From Cydia pomonella (taxonomy: Eukaryota > Arthropoda > Insecta > Lepidoptera > Tortricidae), in contig NC_084717.1 in NCBI RefSeq assembly GCF_033807575.1, positions 13,145,692 to 13,209,691 on the forward strand: DNA of 64,000 nt. The letters run 5' to 3'. A program made the translations under genes and the position numbers. Under the pieces are notes generated by a model, which was given only the letters and a program-made list of their open reading frames with translations, was not told where the DNA came from and ran no database searches. Each line of letters opens with the position of its first letter. Within the stretch, counting starts at the first letter, position 1. This document shows, piece by piece, positions 37,401 to 46,026 of this stretch.

Positions 37401-40110
37401 CAATTTCATCCAATCTTATTCAATTTCCTTCATCTCCTGATACATGCTACTCTACGTCTAGCCAATGCTTTATTTGATCTATGTAACTTTTCTTAGGGAG
37501 TCCCTTTCCGCGATGGTTTTCAATCCTACATTCTATTATTTTTCGCATGTGATCGTCGTATCGTGTTTTGTTCCCTATAATTTGACCAATATACTTTTCT
37601 ATAAATTAAAAAAAGGACAATTTTTTAAGTCATACAGTCTACTACTTTCTCGGACAAAAAATTAGAACAAGATAATACTCGCGCATTTATACTTGAGCGC
37701 ATTTAATATCATAATTGGTTAAAAGTAAAATATCTTCTTTTGTTACTAGAATCAAAGAGAATTAAGAAGACCAAGAGTGCTCACTCCATACAACGGTTTT
37801 GTTACCAAAAATACTATTATTTTCGTAGTCTACATTTAGCGTCAAGTAGCGGAACTCTCAGTACTGCTACTCGACAATATCACGACAAACAAAAAGTCTA
37901 ATGCTCAACGATTTTCATCTAATATTATAACCAGAGTAAGCGTAGGAGTTGAAAATATAGTTCCGGTTACTCTGGTTATAATATTAGGTAGATGTCGACT
38001 ACGAATATAATAAGCGTTTTGGTACCAAAACTGATGTATAGACTGAGCACTCTATGTACTTCTTATTTCTCTATGCTAGTATGGATGTTAATACAAAGAA
38101 TTCAATCAAAGAACAGTTACGAAAACTTGTCCTTTCAAGGAGCTCCACCCGACATCCTATCATCAGGCTTTGGAAACTAATCAAATATATAATTGTAAAC
38201 GAAAATTTGAGCACTTGTAAATGGTTAAATATGATAAATTACCAATTTCAAATTTTGTTTTTAAAGTGATATTGATATTATGACACTTTTTACTACCAAG
38301 TTCTATTTTATTGTTAAGAAGTTATTGATTAACTTCAAATTATAGATTTAGGAATACGTATTACGCAAAAAATTCGAAAAATAAGTAATTTAATTAACTT
38401 TAATATCCCTATACCAAACCGGATCCGGTCCGGCCGGATCCGGCCGGATTATGGCCAAAATCCGGCCGGATCCGGCCGGATTGAAAATCAATCCGGTTTG
38501 CAATCCCTATTCCTAGGGTTGTTAGCACATGGAGGTTTGACTAGTTTTTTAGAGTGTCCTCTCAACTTTACATTCTGGCTTGATATATATAGGTCTTTAA
38601 CATTTGGAACATTGTAGTGTCCAGACAAGATGTCCTTCAATGTTGTAAGACCTAATTCCTGAAGCCGTTCTTCATGTGGCTTGTCTTTCAGTGAAGCAAC
38701 CATTTTAGTTGCACTTCGCTGTACTTTTTCCAGCAAAGTGATGTCCTTTTTATATGGCAGCTATCGTTCCTCAGCGAGACGTGTGTCGCAGGTACAACGG
38801 CCGCGATAGAAGCCGTGCTGAATTACGCACTGGGCACAGTGGTGCACGGCTGCCCCGAGCCTGCTGCCGTCAAAATGAGAATATTCTACTGGATAGGCGG
38901 GTCCACACAGAGCGAGCGAGCACGTATGTGCGAGGCAATATTGTCGCGCACAAAATGGCCAGTGTAGCCGTGCCTCGGCCGAGGCGGCGCGCGCGTTTTC
39001 CTCGCCTGAGCGTGTCGCCTCGGCCGAGGCACGTCTACACTGACCGGTTTGTGCGCGAGAATATTGCCTCGCGCGTATGCTCGCTCTGTGTGGACCCGTC
39101 TGATAACATTAATTTCTAGCATACGTACCGGTTATTATTACCTGCTGCCTGATAGCTATAGTTTTTTGTTTTTAATACCTTGATTGTACCAATGAGTTTT
39201 GAAGCAAGAGAAGGAAAACATCGTGAGGAAATCTACATACGTCTATGATGAAATTTAAAGCTATGACCCCAACCCGCATTGGGCCAGCGTAGGGACTAAA
39301 GCCCAAGCCCCCTCGCACATGAGAGGAGGTTTGTGCTCAGCAGAGGGACGTATTATTATTTTTTCATCACACTTGTTCGAAAAAGATCTTATTTCATGCA
39401 GGTGTACTGAAGGACAAAGGCCTATTTTGTTCCCGCGGGAATTATGGATTGAGAAAAAAAGCTATAGCTCCCTAGGGAGTTATAGCTTTTTTTTAAATTA
39501 TGTCACTTATTCATACAAATCAAGTAGCATAAATGAGTTTTACATTTAAAATACTGACGTTTATAATTTAATATTTTTGTTTATGTTTAAAATTATTTAA
39601 TTTGATTAATTTAATACCCGTTTAAAATATTTTTACATCATTTTCAATCGTGGCTGAATGCCGAATTAGGTCTGTGCCTTCGATGCCTAACCTGTCAAGA
39701 AATTACAAAATGGCGGACGAATGGTTGATATGTCACCGTATTTAAGAATAATTTCGCTTAAAATTTAGTTTTTTCTTCGCAAGTGTGTTGAAAAACATTG
39801 TGTGTAACTCCGGGGATAAGAATATTGCAAACTCGGGTCCTTAATTCCCTCCACCCTGCGGCTGTCGGGAATTACCACCCTCGTATCCAAAATTTAACTT
39901 ACCCCCACGTTGCACAATGTACTATTGTGTTTGACCTTTAGAATAGTGTATAACCATTGCCTCTAGGTGTGGAGCGCGCCGCCGCCGGCGCGCATCCTGC
40001 AGGCGGCGCGCGGCGTGGGCGCGCGGGCCGCCGCCACCGCCGTGCCCGTGCTCGCGCTGCACAACGCCTTCACCTTCCTCTCCATCAGCGGCCTGCGCTT
40101 CGACGAGTGA
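22493..40110 (+). CDS. DPH6: Diphthine-ammonia ligase (DPH6), 13 exons
   Basis: Catalyses the last, ATP- and ammonium-dependent amidation in making diphthamide on elongation factor 2; cytosolic. Exons: 22493-22607, 23719-23903, 25732-25805, 26474-26579, 26981-27150, 27707-28185, 28965-29149, 29817-29945, 30335-30496, 33909-34074, 35255-35356, 36029-36207, 39967-40110. All are GT-AG, the phases join, and the product is 731 residues, about the size expected for the fused insect/yeast form. Residues 1-220 are the PP-loop ATPase domain: SGGKDS at 8-13, then QGIDLYAEAMGLPLY and NVCGEGGEYETFTLD. Residues 220-340 are an acidic linker. Two RidA/YjgF-like domains follow, about 345-440 (WYYIGGIVGEG, VCSVNIYMRDM, RVCVQCPLPDD) and about 465-731 (HWAPANIGPYSQAV, IGTCGQIALVPGSM). 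The donor of exon 6 (A|GTAGGT) was chosen because the neighbouring GTAAAC breaks the frame. Exons 7, 9, 10, 12 and 13 are all followed by tandem copies of themselves; only the first copy of each keeps the frame. Confidence 0.9.
23315..23509. mobile_element. hAT MITE, 195 bp, in DPH6 intron 1
   Basis: Ends CAGTGGTGGGCAAAG and the inverse of CAGTGGTGTGAAAAC. Perfect 8-bp duplication ACTTATTT at 23307-23314 and 23510-23517. Contains 'tggcccacgggcc'-type words. Non-coding. Confidence 0.88.
23910..25720 (+). other. DPH6 intron 2
   Basis: 1.8-kb AT-rich intron. About 25140-25275 holds an imperfect inverted pair ('tacggtcacgtctgaaaata' returning as 'tattttcagacgttactgta'), which looks like a small MITE. 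No exon-like sequence seen. Confidence 0.55.
26281..26385. repeat. MITE-like fragment in DPH6 intron 3
   Basis: Words 'gatgctcacaaatgtctgaac' and 'gagcatctt' resemble the inverted repeat at 50680-50751 ('gtgctcacaaatatctgaac'). Confidence 0.4.
27236..27347 (+). repeat. Dispersed repeat in DPH6 intron 5
   Basis: 'tttgaccgctaaagacggcc' to 'ggttgaaaggttaa' resembles a short repeat that I have seen in lepidopteran sequence. No second copy is in this window, so the call rests on recognition. Confidence 0.4.
28364..28610. mobile_element. MITE with ~42-bp inverted ends in DPH6 intron 6
   Basis: The left end 'ctatagtatgtacttgtag' and onward 'atttaaataaacgtaaac' is mirrored by the right end 'gtttacgtttatttaaat..', 'tacagactatag'. 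It has a unique centre with a small hairpin and no coding potential. Confidence 0.75.
28991..29680 (+). repeat. Exon 7 of DPH6 in four tandem copies (~172-bp unit)
   Basis: The marker 'atgagag' recurs at 29021, 29192, 29365 and 29538 (spacing 171, 173, 173). Copy 1 is the real exon with its acceptor. Copies 2-4 lack the first ~25 bases of the exon but each ends in a good donor (GTAAGT, GTAAGT, GTGAGT). Copy 2 has a +1 and copy 3 a +2 frameshift in the 'tgtgtgcagtgc' region. Copy 4 is intact in frame and only ~85-90% like copy 1, so it is not new. It could be a leftover or a rarely used alternative exon. Confidence 0.88.
30389..33775 (+). repeat. 27 x 125-bp tandem array of DPH6 exon 9 plus splice donor
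   Basis: The unit starts at CAGCTGCTGGAC of exon 9, runs to its end GCGCAG, crosses the donor GTATGT and adds about 16 more intron bases. The first start is 30389 and the partial last one is 33764, exactly 27 periods. Every unit has its own GTATGT. Only three differences were noted among units: C at 31930 (unit 13), and T at both 32225 (unit 15) and 32850 (unit 20). Using any donor but the first shifts the frame (125 is not a multiple of 3) and reaches TGA in the next unit. The intron right after the array still begins like a unit for 12 bases past its CAG, suggesting that a short match between exon and intron seeded the expansion. Confidence 0.95.
33974..34577 (+). repeat. 5 x 124-bp tandem array of DPH6 exon 10 plus splice donor
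   Basis: 'ggccggcgcc' recurs at 33974, 34098, 34222, 34346 and 34470. Each unit is about 101 bases of exon, the donor GTGAGT and 'aacagagagagacgaat'. Units look identical over the exon part. After the fifth copy the intron differs ('gtgagtctataac'). Read-through past the first donor gives TGT GAG TAA, an immediate stop. Confidence 0.93.
34606..34818. mobile_element. Foldback MITE in DPH6 intron 10
   Basis: Imperfect palindrome: 'gatgaatagggac', 'cttaaaatgtgatt', 'tttctgtcaatatct' on the left are mirrored by 'agaaattgacag', 'aatcacattttaag', 'gtccctattcaccc' on the right. Confidence 0.7.
34836..34946 (+). repeat. Old degraded copies of DPH6 exon 10
   Basis: 'gacaacaaccgtgagt' matches the end of exon 10 and its donor with a short deletion. 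'atgatgcacggtagcatcgc' and 'gagtgaaacc' match the exon's start (ATGACGCACGGCGGCATCGC). Order and orientation are as in a tandem unit, but divergence is far above that of the 124-bp array, so duplication here happened more than once. Confidence 0.6.
36029..36585 (+). repeat. DPH6 exon 12 in 196-bp tandem units (three here)
   Basis: 'ccacatgccagc' recurs at 36041, 36237 and 36433. Copy 1 is the exon. Copy 2 is nearly identical but has TAG where the exon ends CAG. Copy 3 is strongly degraded, with deletions. Each is followed by the same intron start 'gtaacagttgttccttgtac'. A fourth copy lies at 38753-38893 beyond a nested transposon insertion. Confidence 0.9.
36797..38509. mobile_element. 1.7-kb hAT-type element with GGATCCGG ends
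   Basis: The terminal inverted repeat is TAGGGATTGCAATCCGG on the left and the inverse of TAGGGATTGCAAACCGG on the right. The perfect 8-bp duplication TTCCTAGG is at 36789-36796 and 38510-38517. Both sub-terminal regions are packed with 'ccggatccgg' words, typical of binding-site clusters in hAT elements. No long frame survives. It carries a foldback MITE (37775-38052). Confidence 0.9.
37775..38052. mobile_element. Foldback MITE nested in the hAT element
   Basis: 'gagtgctcactccatacaac' and 'ttcgtagtc' on the left are mirrored by 'gactacgaa' and 'tatagactgagcactct' on the right. The centre holds a second hairpin ('aatattataaccagagtaa' / 'ttactctggttataatatta'). Confidence 0.7.
38753..38893 (+). 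repeat. Fourth, degraded copy of DPH6 exon 12
   Basis: 'ggcagctatcgttcctcagc', 'gatagaagccgtgctgaatt', 'acgcactgggcac', 'gtcaaaatgagaatattcta' follow the order of the exon with many substitutions. The donor is replaced by 'ctggatag', where a foldback element entered. Confidence 0.85.
38895..39101. mobile_element. Foldback MITE 'gacgggtccacacagagcg'
   Basis: Long palindrome: 'gcgggtccacacagagcgag' returns as 'tcgctctgtgtggacccgtc'. The core words 'gcctcggccgaggc' occur on both arms. GC-rich and non-coding, although open frames cross it on both strands because of the symmetry. Confidence 0.8.
39195..39352 (+). mobile_element. RTE-like LINE 3' tail
   Basis: 'aaggaaaacatcgtgagga', 'cgcattgggccagcgt', 'gagaggaggtttgtgctcag' and an ATT-repeat end are the usual 3' region of a family common in Lepidoptera. 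Confidence 0.6.
39364..39920 (+). mobile_element. Uninterrupted copy of the dispersed repeat at 14513-17320
   Basis: Same sequence order as 14513-14640 joined to 16855-17320, so it shows the state before the 2.2-kb insertion there. It ends about 45 bases before the acceptor of DPH6 exon 13. Confidence 0.7.
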
Positions 40111-40290
40111 TCCTCGGGTATGCTGCACTTTCTACTTATTGTACGACACTATCTACACATACACATTAAGAGCTGGTTGGGGTTCTATCTCGATGACGAA
40201 AGCCCTGTAGAAGCATGTCACATAGACTCCCTTAGCGTGCCGTAAAAAGTTAGGAACCTATGTTGCTTCTCCGACGAGAAAACGTTGACA

Positions 40291-40352
40291 CTACGTACCG
40301 CCTTCACCTTCCTCTCTTATCAGTTGCGCTTCGACGAGTGATCCCACAGGTC
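40291..40352 (+). repeat. Partial copy of DPH6 exon 13 after the stop codon
   Basis: 'cgccttcaccttcctctc', then 'cagttgcgcttcgacgagtg' and 'atcc' repeat the end of the last exon, its TGA included, about 230 bases downstream, with small deletions. Confidence 0.8.
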
Positions 40353-40591
40353 TACTACTATAGTCTAAAATCTCTAAGAATGAACTTTTGACACACCGCA
40401 ACGCCCTTAGAACGTAAACGCGCAAGACACTTTGAAATTATAAACAAAATCCCATAACTAAGGAGTGGTTTAGAAAAAAAGTAGCAGCACATTATGTGGA
40501 TTTTTCATTTTATTTAGTGATAATTATTAAGTAGCGCATTTTTAATAATCCGTACATATTATTCTATACAATTAAATACAATCGTATTTAA

Positions 40592-40597
40592 AATAAA
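40592..40597 (+). promoter_or_regulatory. Candidate poly(A) signal of DPH6
   Basis: AATAAA about 480 bases after the DPH6 stop codon, the first on this strand in a plausible place. Confidence 0.4.
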
Positions 40598-41490
40598 AGG
40601 GCGAATTGAAGTGTTCGCCTTCTATATTACATGTCTCCTAAGACTTTTTGAACAGCATCTTCTGTGAGAATGTATGAGGTGTTTCTCATAAACATAGTTG
40701 TTTCTTTAAATTTGATAAGCTCCTTAATACACTATTAAATCCTATGTTCGATATTGCACATTTTTGATTTGACTTCACTTTGAAGTAGTTACATGGAATT
40801 TTCATTTTTGTGTATTTGCGATTTTTACAGATATTTGTCTCCCATAGAAAAACCTCTGTCAGAGGTTAGACTGGAGAGACTTCCTAACTACCGAAGATGA
40901 ACTCCAGTATATTGGTATAATTTACTCATAAGATGATATTCCTAAAAGCATACAACTAGTTGTGAAAATTAAAATTCAAGTGTGGCATTGTGGAAAACGG
41001 CAGGTGAAGATCGTCAAATTGTGTTGTACAAAAAGTTACGAAGTACATTGCAATAAAAATGAGAAAAGTCAAACAATATGATATTTCTCAATATGATTTT
41101 ATTGTTATTATATAGTATTTTATCTACGGATTACTGAAAAAAATAAACTACTTCATAATTAGTAAAAAATTATAAAATATACTAGATAATTCACTGCCAC
41201 TTTTTTACTAAACCACTCCTTATATTACACCTTGTCATGTACGTAAACACAATATTTCACTTTTCATAAACATAACTTAATGAATGTTACATTTCTTCAT
41301 ATCTTAGTTATTGAATATTTTACGATAATTTAGAATGCAAACAGTTACGGTCTACGTATTTTTTTTATTTTATTTAGTGTTGTGACCATGTCTGCTGTTC
41401 GGATTCATGTAACATTTCCGTAAGTCGATAAAAATCGATTACATAATCAATAGGCAATATAAATATCTTATACCTTTAAACGAGCAATTA
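40598..41490. other. AT-rich intergenic DNA, nothing recognised
   Basis: Lies between the convergent DPH6 and PHD genes. No coding or repeat signature seen. Confidence 0.45.
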
Positions 41491-41499
41491 TTGTATATA

Positions 41500-41780
41500 T
41501 ATATTTCTGTGATCTCTGAAACAGCTCTAACGATTTCGCTGAAATTTGGTATATGGGAGTTTTTGGGGGTATACAATCGATCTAGATTAGTCTTGTTTGG
41601 GAAAACGCGTGTTTTCGAGTTTTCATGCGTTTTTCTTTCGACGCAGAATATGGTCGCTAATTTCATGGTTCCGGCCACTGTCCGTCTGGTCCAGCGGGCT
41701 AAGACGCGGACAGGAAACGAGTGTTACGGGTTCGAATCTCGCCCGGTGACTAACTTTTTTTTTTTTTTTTTGTATGTTCA
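41500..41780 (+). repeat. Repeat ending in a tRNA-like sequence and T17
   Basis: The first part ('ctctaacgatttcgctgaaa', 'tttggtatatgggag') is a phrase that I know from arthropod repeats. The last 75 bases contain a box A-like 'ggtccagcgggctaag' and a box B 'gggttcgaatc', then 'actaac' and a run of T. I could not close a full cloverleaf acceptor stem, so this is a tRNA-derived repeat, not a confident tRNA gene. Confidence 0.5.
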
Positions 41781-41799
41781 AGTTTATATATATTTTTTT

Positions 41800-44490
41800 A
41801 GACAAGTTTAATTTAGTAAAAAAATGTAGTTAAGATTATCACCTATACACCACCATATTACAATAAATAGTACTATCTATTAATTATGGAAATATTATAA
41901 TGTCATACATAATTAGTAGATATCAATTATTAATTTGAGAAGATTTTTGATACTAAATATATAGGCATATAACAAGAAAAAATGTGTTGTGGTAAAATCG
42001 ATTCGGATAATTCATAATTAATCGCTAAATTTGACACACGATACGTCTTAGCCCCATCACTAATTACGTAACTACTCAAGTGTCAAAAGTTCATTCTTAG
42101 AGATTTTATATTATATTAGTAACCAGTGCTGAACTTTGGCTAGTGAGTCTTGTCACAAGCTATTTTTGAAATTCTTTATATGGCAATAATTTTAATGTTA
42201 TTGCTGGATGTTTTTTTTTTTCCGCATTTTTTTTGTCAAAAATATCTTTTCAATGTCAAATGCCATGTCTGGTTTAGGTATACGTCCATGGTGAAGGAGC
42301 GCGACCTGTGTCAATTTTCATTACAACATAGCTTGATGAAATTCAAAACTCAAAACAATTATAGCTTGTCGTTGCTTTGAAGAAGCTATATCACCAATTT
42401 TGGCAATTTTATTTTGATACAAAGCCCCCTTACAATCAAAATGGCGCGTGTTATGGCTCCTAATGGTCTTTCTTATTTTATCTACACACAACCATATCAT
42501 AAACCCTCTTATCATGCTTAAAAATCCGCAAATAACGGCAAGTAACAGTATACACAATTAGGCATTAAAACACTCGTGTGGTCCTGAGTTTCATAAACCC
42601 AAACTCATATTTAACCCTTTTCCATGTGCGGCCAATCTACAAGGTTTTCCCAAAATATCCAATCATATTCCAATTAAACCAGCTTTGATGATTCATTTGA
42701 AGACAAGTAACATTTCCTAAAAGTGTAATCTAATTTGAACCTTAAATCGGGATGCTAAGGTTGAAATTCTAATGGCGCGTATGTGGTCGATAAATCGTAC
42801 TATGCCTGGAAAAGGGTTAACGCCTTTCACTATGTAGCAGCCACTTAACTACTTTTTTATTTACTCCTTGAAATATACTTACGAAAAATATTTTTTGTCC
42901 ACAGAGTGCAGTTTTCTTCTCCAGAGAGAATGCAGATATGCTTTATTGCCAGTTTATGAAATATATTTGCTGAATATTTTCAGTGTTTATATGAATTTTG
43001 TTAATTATGCTACCGAGTTTACGATAACATAAGTCAAATTATATAAATTATTTTTATTGCATTTCTTGTCTTTTTATATCTGTTTTAAGTTATGTAAAGA
43101 AAACAAAAGAACTCAAATTAAATTTATTTTATTTTTTTACAAAATTGACCGAACAGTGCGAGATTTCTAGAACGTTTACACTTGCATTAAGTAGACATAA
43201 AGTTATCAATATTCTCTTAGAAGTAAGTCTTAATTCACCTGCGTCAATAAAGCAATACGAATCAGAGGTGTGACACATGGGCCCACCCAAACCAGTATAT
43301 ATTTAATATAAAAAGTCATAACATGATTCGTTGAAATAAATCTGGGGACATAAATTTTGTCTTAAAAATTGTTACTAAGTAAACTATGATTAATAATAAC
43401 CGAAGGATAACTATAAACTAAACATGATACATTAGAGGTCATCGGTTTGATGAATGTTACTGATACTGCACTTACAGAATTCTAATACAAGTATAATACA
43501 CAACATAGGGACAATTGCACACAGCAGTGGTTAAAACACGACAGCGCAGAATCGTCAGTACAGCGAGCGTTACGTATAAGGCGCGGACTACGAGGAGCGG
43601 CGGCACACAATGCATCATCTTCGAGCTCGAGCTCGCTCTGGAAACGGATACCACCCAATTCGGCTATATTTTATTTAATACTATCTTTATAACACCGTAC
43701 AATAAATAATTTTCTTCGTAATGAAAATAAACATATACTCTGAGTTTAAATAATTTATTTGATCTTTCTATTAATAATCTATATAAAAAATTGGGTTCAT
43801 AAACTTTCCAGAACGATGAGTAAATTAGAACACAAAATAGCCTAATGGTTTTGTACTTTGAAATTAAGTATAGAAGAAAATGACATTGGAAAGCTGCTGA
43901 ATTTCATTCGAGTAATTAAACTACAGAAACAAAATCTTATTTTAACTATTTAGTGCTTTTAATCAACAATACCTTAATTAATTGAATGATTCTGCGTAAT
44001 ATAGGGGGAACTCGCCCTCCATCATATTCAATATTTCATAAGTATATAAGCTTTCACTGGACTCCTACCGGCATCCAATGATTCCGGGCATATCTCACTT
44101 TTGTAATATATTTTAAATATCTCAAATACAGAGGACACAAGATTGTATACAGTTGTATCCATATAAAACTAAAATAAATACCTTACAAAGGAGAATTAAC
44201 AATAACTAAGTTAATCTATCTCAAAACATAAAATGCGGACTGTCTTGATTAGATCATTTCTTTCACAGCGTTCAGCCGATATTCGAAAACAAAAGGGGAA
44301 AACAATTCATAGAAACATAACTCAAATGCATCAAAAGGCAGACGTTTCTATCATATTTTTTTATTATATCCAAGTAAAAAAACAATCGTAGAGAATACAA
44401 CCTAATTGTCAATTTTATGCAAATATAGCTCATACAAAATTATCATGTTAGTGCTACACTAGTTATAAACAAATTCGTAATAATCATAAC
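41800..44490. other. Intergenic DNA, no gene seen
   Basis: AT-rich. A short GC-balanced patch (42275-42312, 'gtccatggtgaaggagcgcg' after a T-rich tract) and another at 43540-43640 look exon-like in composition but have no splice partners or similarity that I recognise. Confidence 0.4.
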
Positions 44491-44498
44491 GAAACAGC

Positions 44499-45418
44499 GT
44501 GTGCTACTCTGCAGCGGCGCCACCCTAATGAAAATTTATAAATTATATGATGAAATGATGTACCTAAAACGTACATCATGTACCTATAATGTTTATGGCT
44601 GTACCTGTACTAGGGAGCGAAATAATGCGCATTGAAAGTGGCGCCGCTGGGGAGCATACTCTGTAGCGGCGCCACTTAGTACACATATATATATAAATGA
44701 TATAAGCTATTTTTTTCTTATGTAAATTCATGTACTGCTGCTGTTTATTACGTACGTATTGAAAATAATCATTAAAATCATTTAGTGGTTTTATTTACTT
44801 TCATTAATTCCGCGTTCCGTGAGCGTCAGAATGGCGGGTGAACTTGAGCGAATTTCAACAAAATATTTACAAACATATTGTATCTTCTGTGTACTTCAGT
44901 GTACCTTTAACAGAAACCAGTGTACCTCTCCCTAAAACGAGATATTTAACAAAAAAGTACTACAAAATGGTGGACGTATTTTATAAAAATAGCTGCATCT
45001 CTTCCCAAAATAAGTTACGTCCAATAATATGTCCACCAGGTGGACGTGGTGTTTATAAATATTTCGTTGAAATTCGCTCAGGTCCACCCGCCATCCTGAC
45101 GCTCACGGAATTAAAGAAAGTAAATAAAAACATTAATTAATGAATTTAATGATTATTTTCAATAGGTAGGTAATAAACAGCAGTACATCAATTTACATAA
45201 GAAAAAAAATAGCTAATATCATTTATATCTATGTGTACTAAGTGGCGCCGCTACAGAGTATGCTCCCCAGCGGCGCCACTTTCTATGCCCATTATTTCGC
45301 TCCCTAGTACAGGTACAGCCATAAACATTATAGGTACATGATGTACGTTTTAGGTACATCATTTCATCATATAATTTATTAATTTTAATTAGGGTGGCGC
45401 CGCTGCAGAGTAGCACAC
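44499..45418. mobile_element. 920-bp foldback element with inner inverted repeat
   Basis: Arms of about 310 bp are inverted copies: the left end is GTGTGCTACTCTGCAGCGG and the right end its inverse. Each arm also holds two inverted 'agcggcgccac' motifs. The centre (44816-45106) has its own inverted ends, 'ccgtgagcgtcagaatggcg' and the inverse. The whole is flanked by a perfect 8-bp duplication GAAACAGC (44491-44498, 45419-45426). No transposase. It may be a MITE whose centre was entered by a second MITE. Confidence 0.9.
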
Positions 45419-46026
45419 GAAACAGCAGCACTCGTGAATCTTCTCTCCAACATAACAATTCTCTGACCGAAAACGGTGCTTGTGTACAGAAACGGATTGG
45501 CGGTTCACATCTTCGCATCTCCCAAGCAGTTGCAGCATGAAATAAGTTATAATTATGAAGACCACCACGCTTCTTTACCCAAACATTCGTCCAATACATG
45601 ATTTTGACTTACAGGATACTTTCAAAACAAAACTATTAATATTAAAAATAGTATGATTGCCCAGCTACCCAATATAGTGAAGTTAGTATTACTGTACAGT
45701 TTACATGTTAGTTTATCTGCGACCTACATCTATCTAACCACTTCATGTTTAACTTCTGTTAAATTAATCCGTCTACACCCACTAGGCATAATATAACCGC
45801 GGCGGCGGTCCGGTCACTCGGCCGCGAACATCACGAAAAATAAAGAGTCGGTCGACCCGGCCGAATACAGCTAGTATCTCTTCACTATCCGATAACTTAA
45901 ACATACGTAGCCTACTAGTTAATCGTTACGTTAATCAGATTTACGCGACGGGGTCGCGCGAGCGTATCGAAGCGAACGAGTCTTACACAGACGGCACTAT
46001 ACACAGTTCTATACACTCGGACGCGG

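Larger units (their letters stand above)
36607..38752 (-). mobile_element. LINE 3' fragment, interrupted by a hAT element
   Basis: The minus-strand coding remnant (about 38736-38518) reads MLEKVQRSATKMVASLKDK and EERLQELGLTTLKD, the end of a non-LTR reverse transcriptase ORF. It continues after the hAT insertion at 36788-36607 and ends in an (AAT)n tail at 36607-36620. It entered the spacer between copies 3 and 4 of the exon-12 repeat. Confidence 0.7.

Noticed and set aside
38754..39122. Overlapping 121-codon plus and 78-codon minus frames
   Set aside because: Produced by a GC-rich palindrome (38895-39101); both strands read alike because of the symmetry.
42150..42557. Open frames around 42150-42557
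   Set aside because: Short, AT-rich, no similarity; the exon-like patch at 42275-42312 has no second exon.
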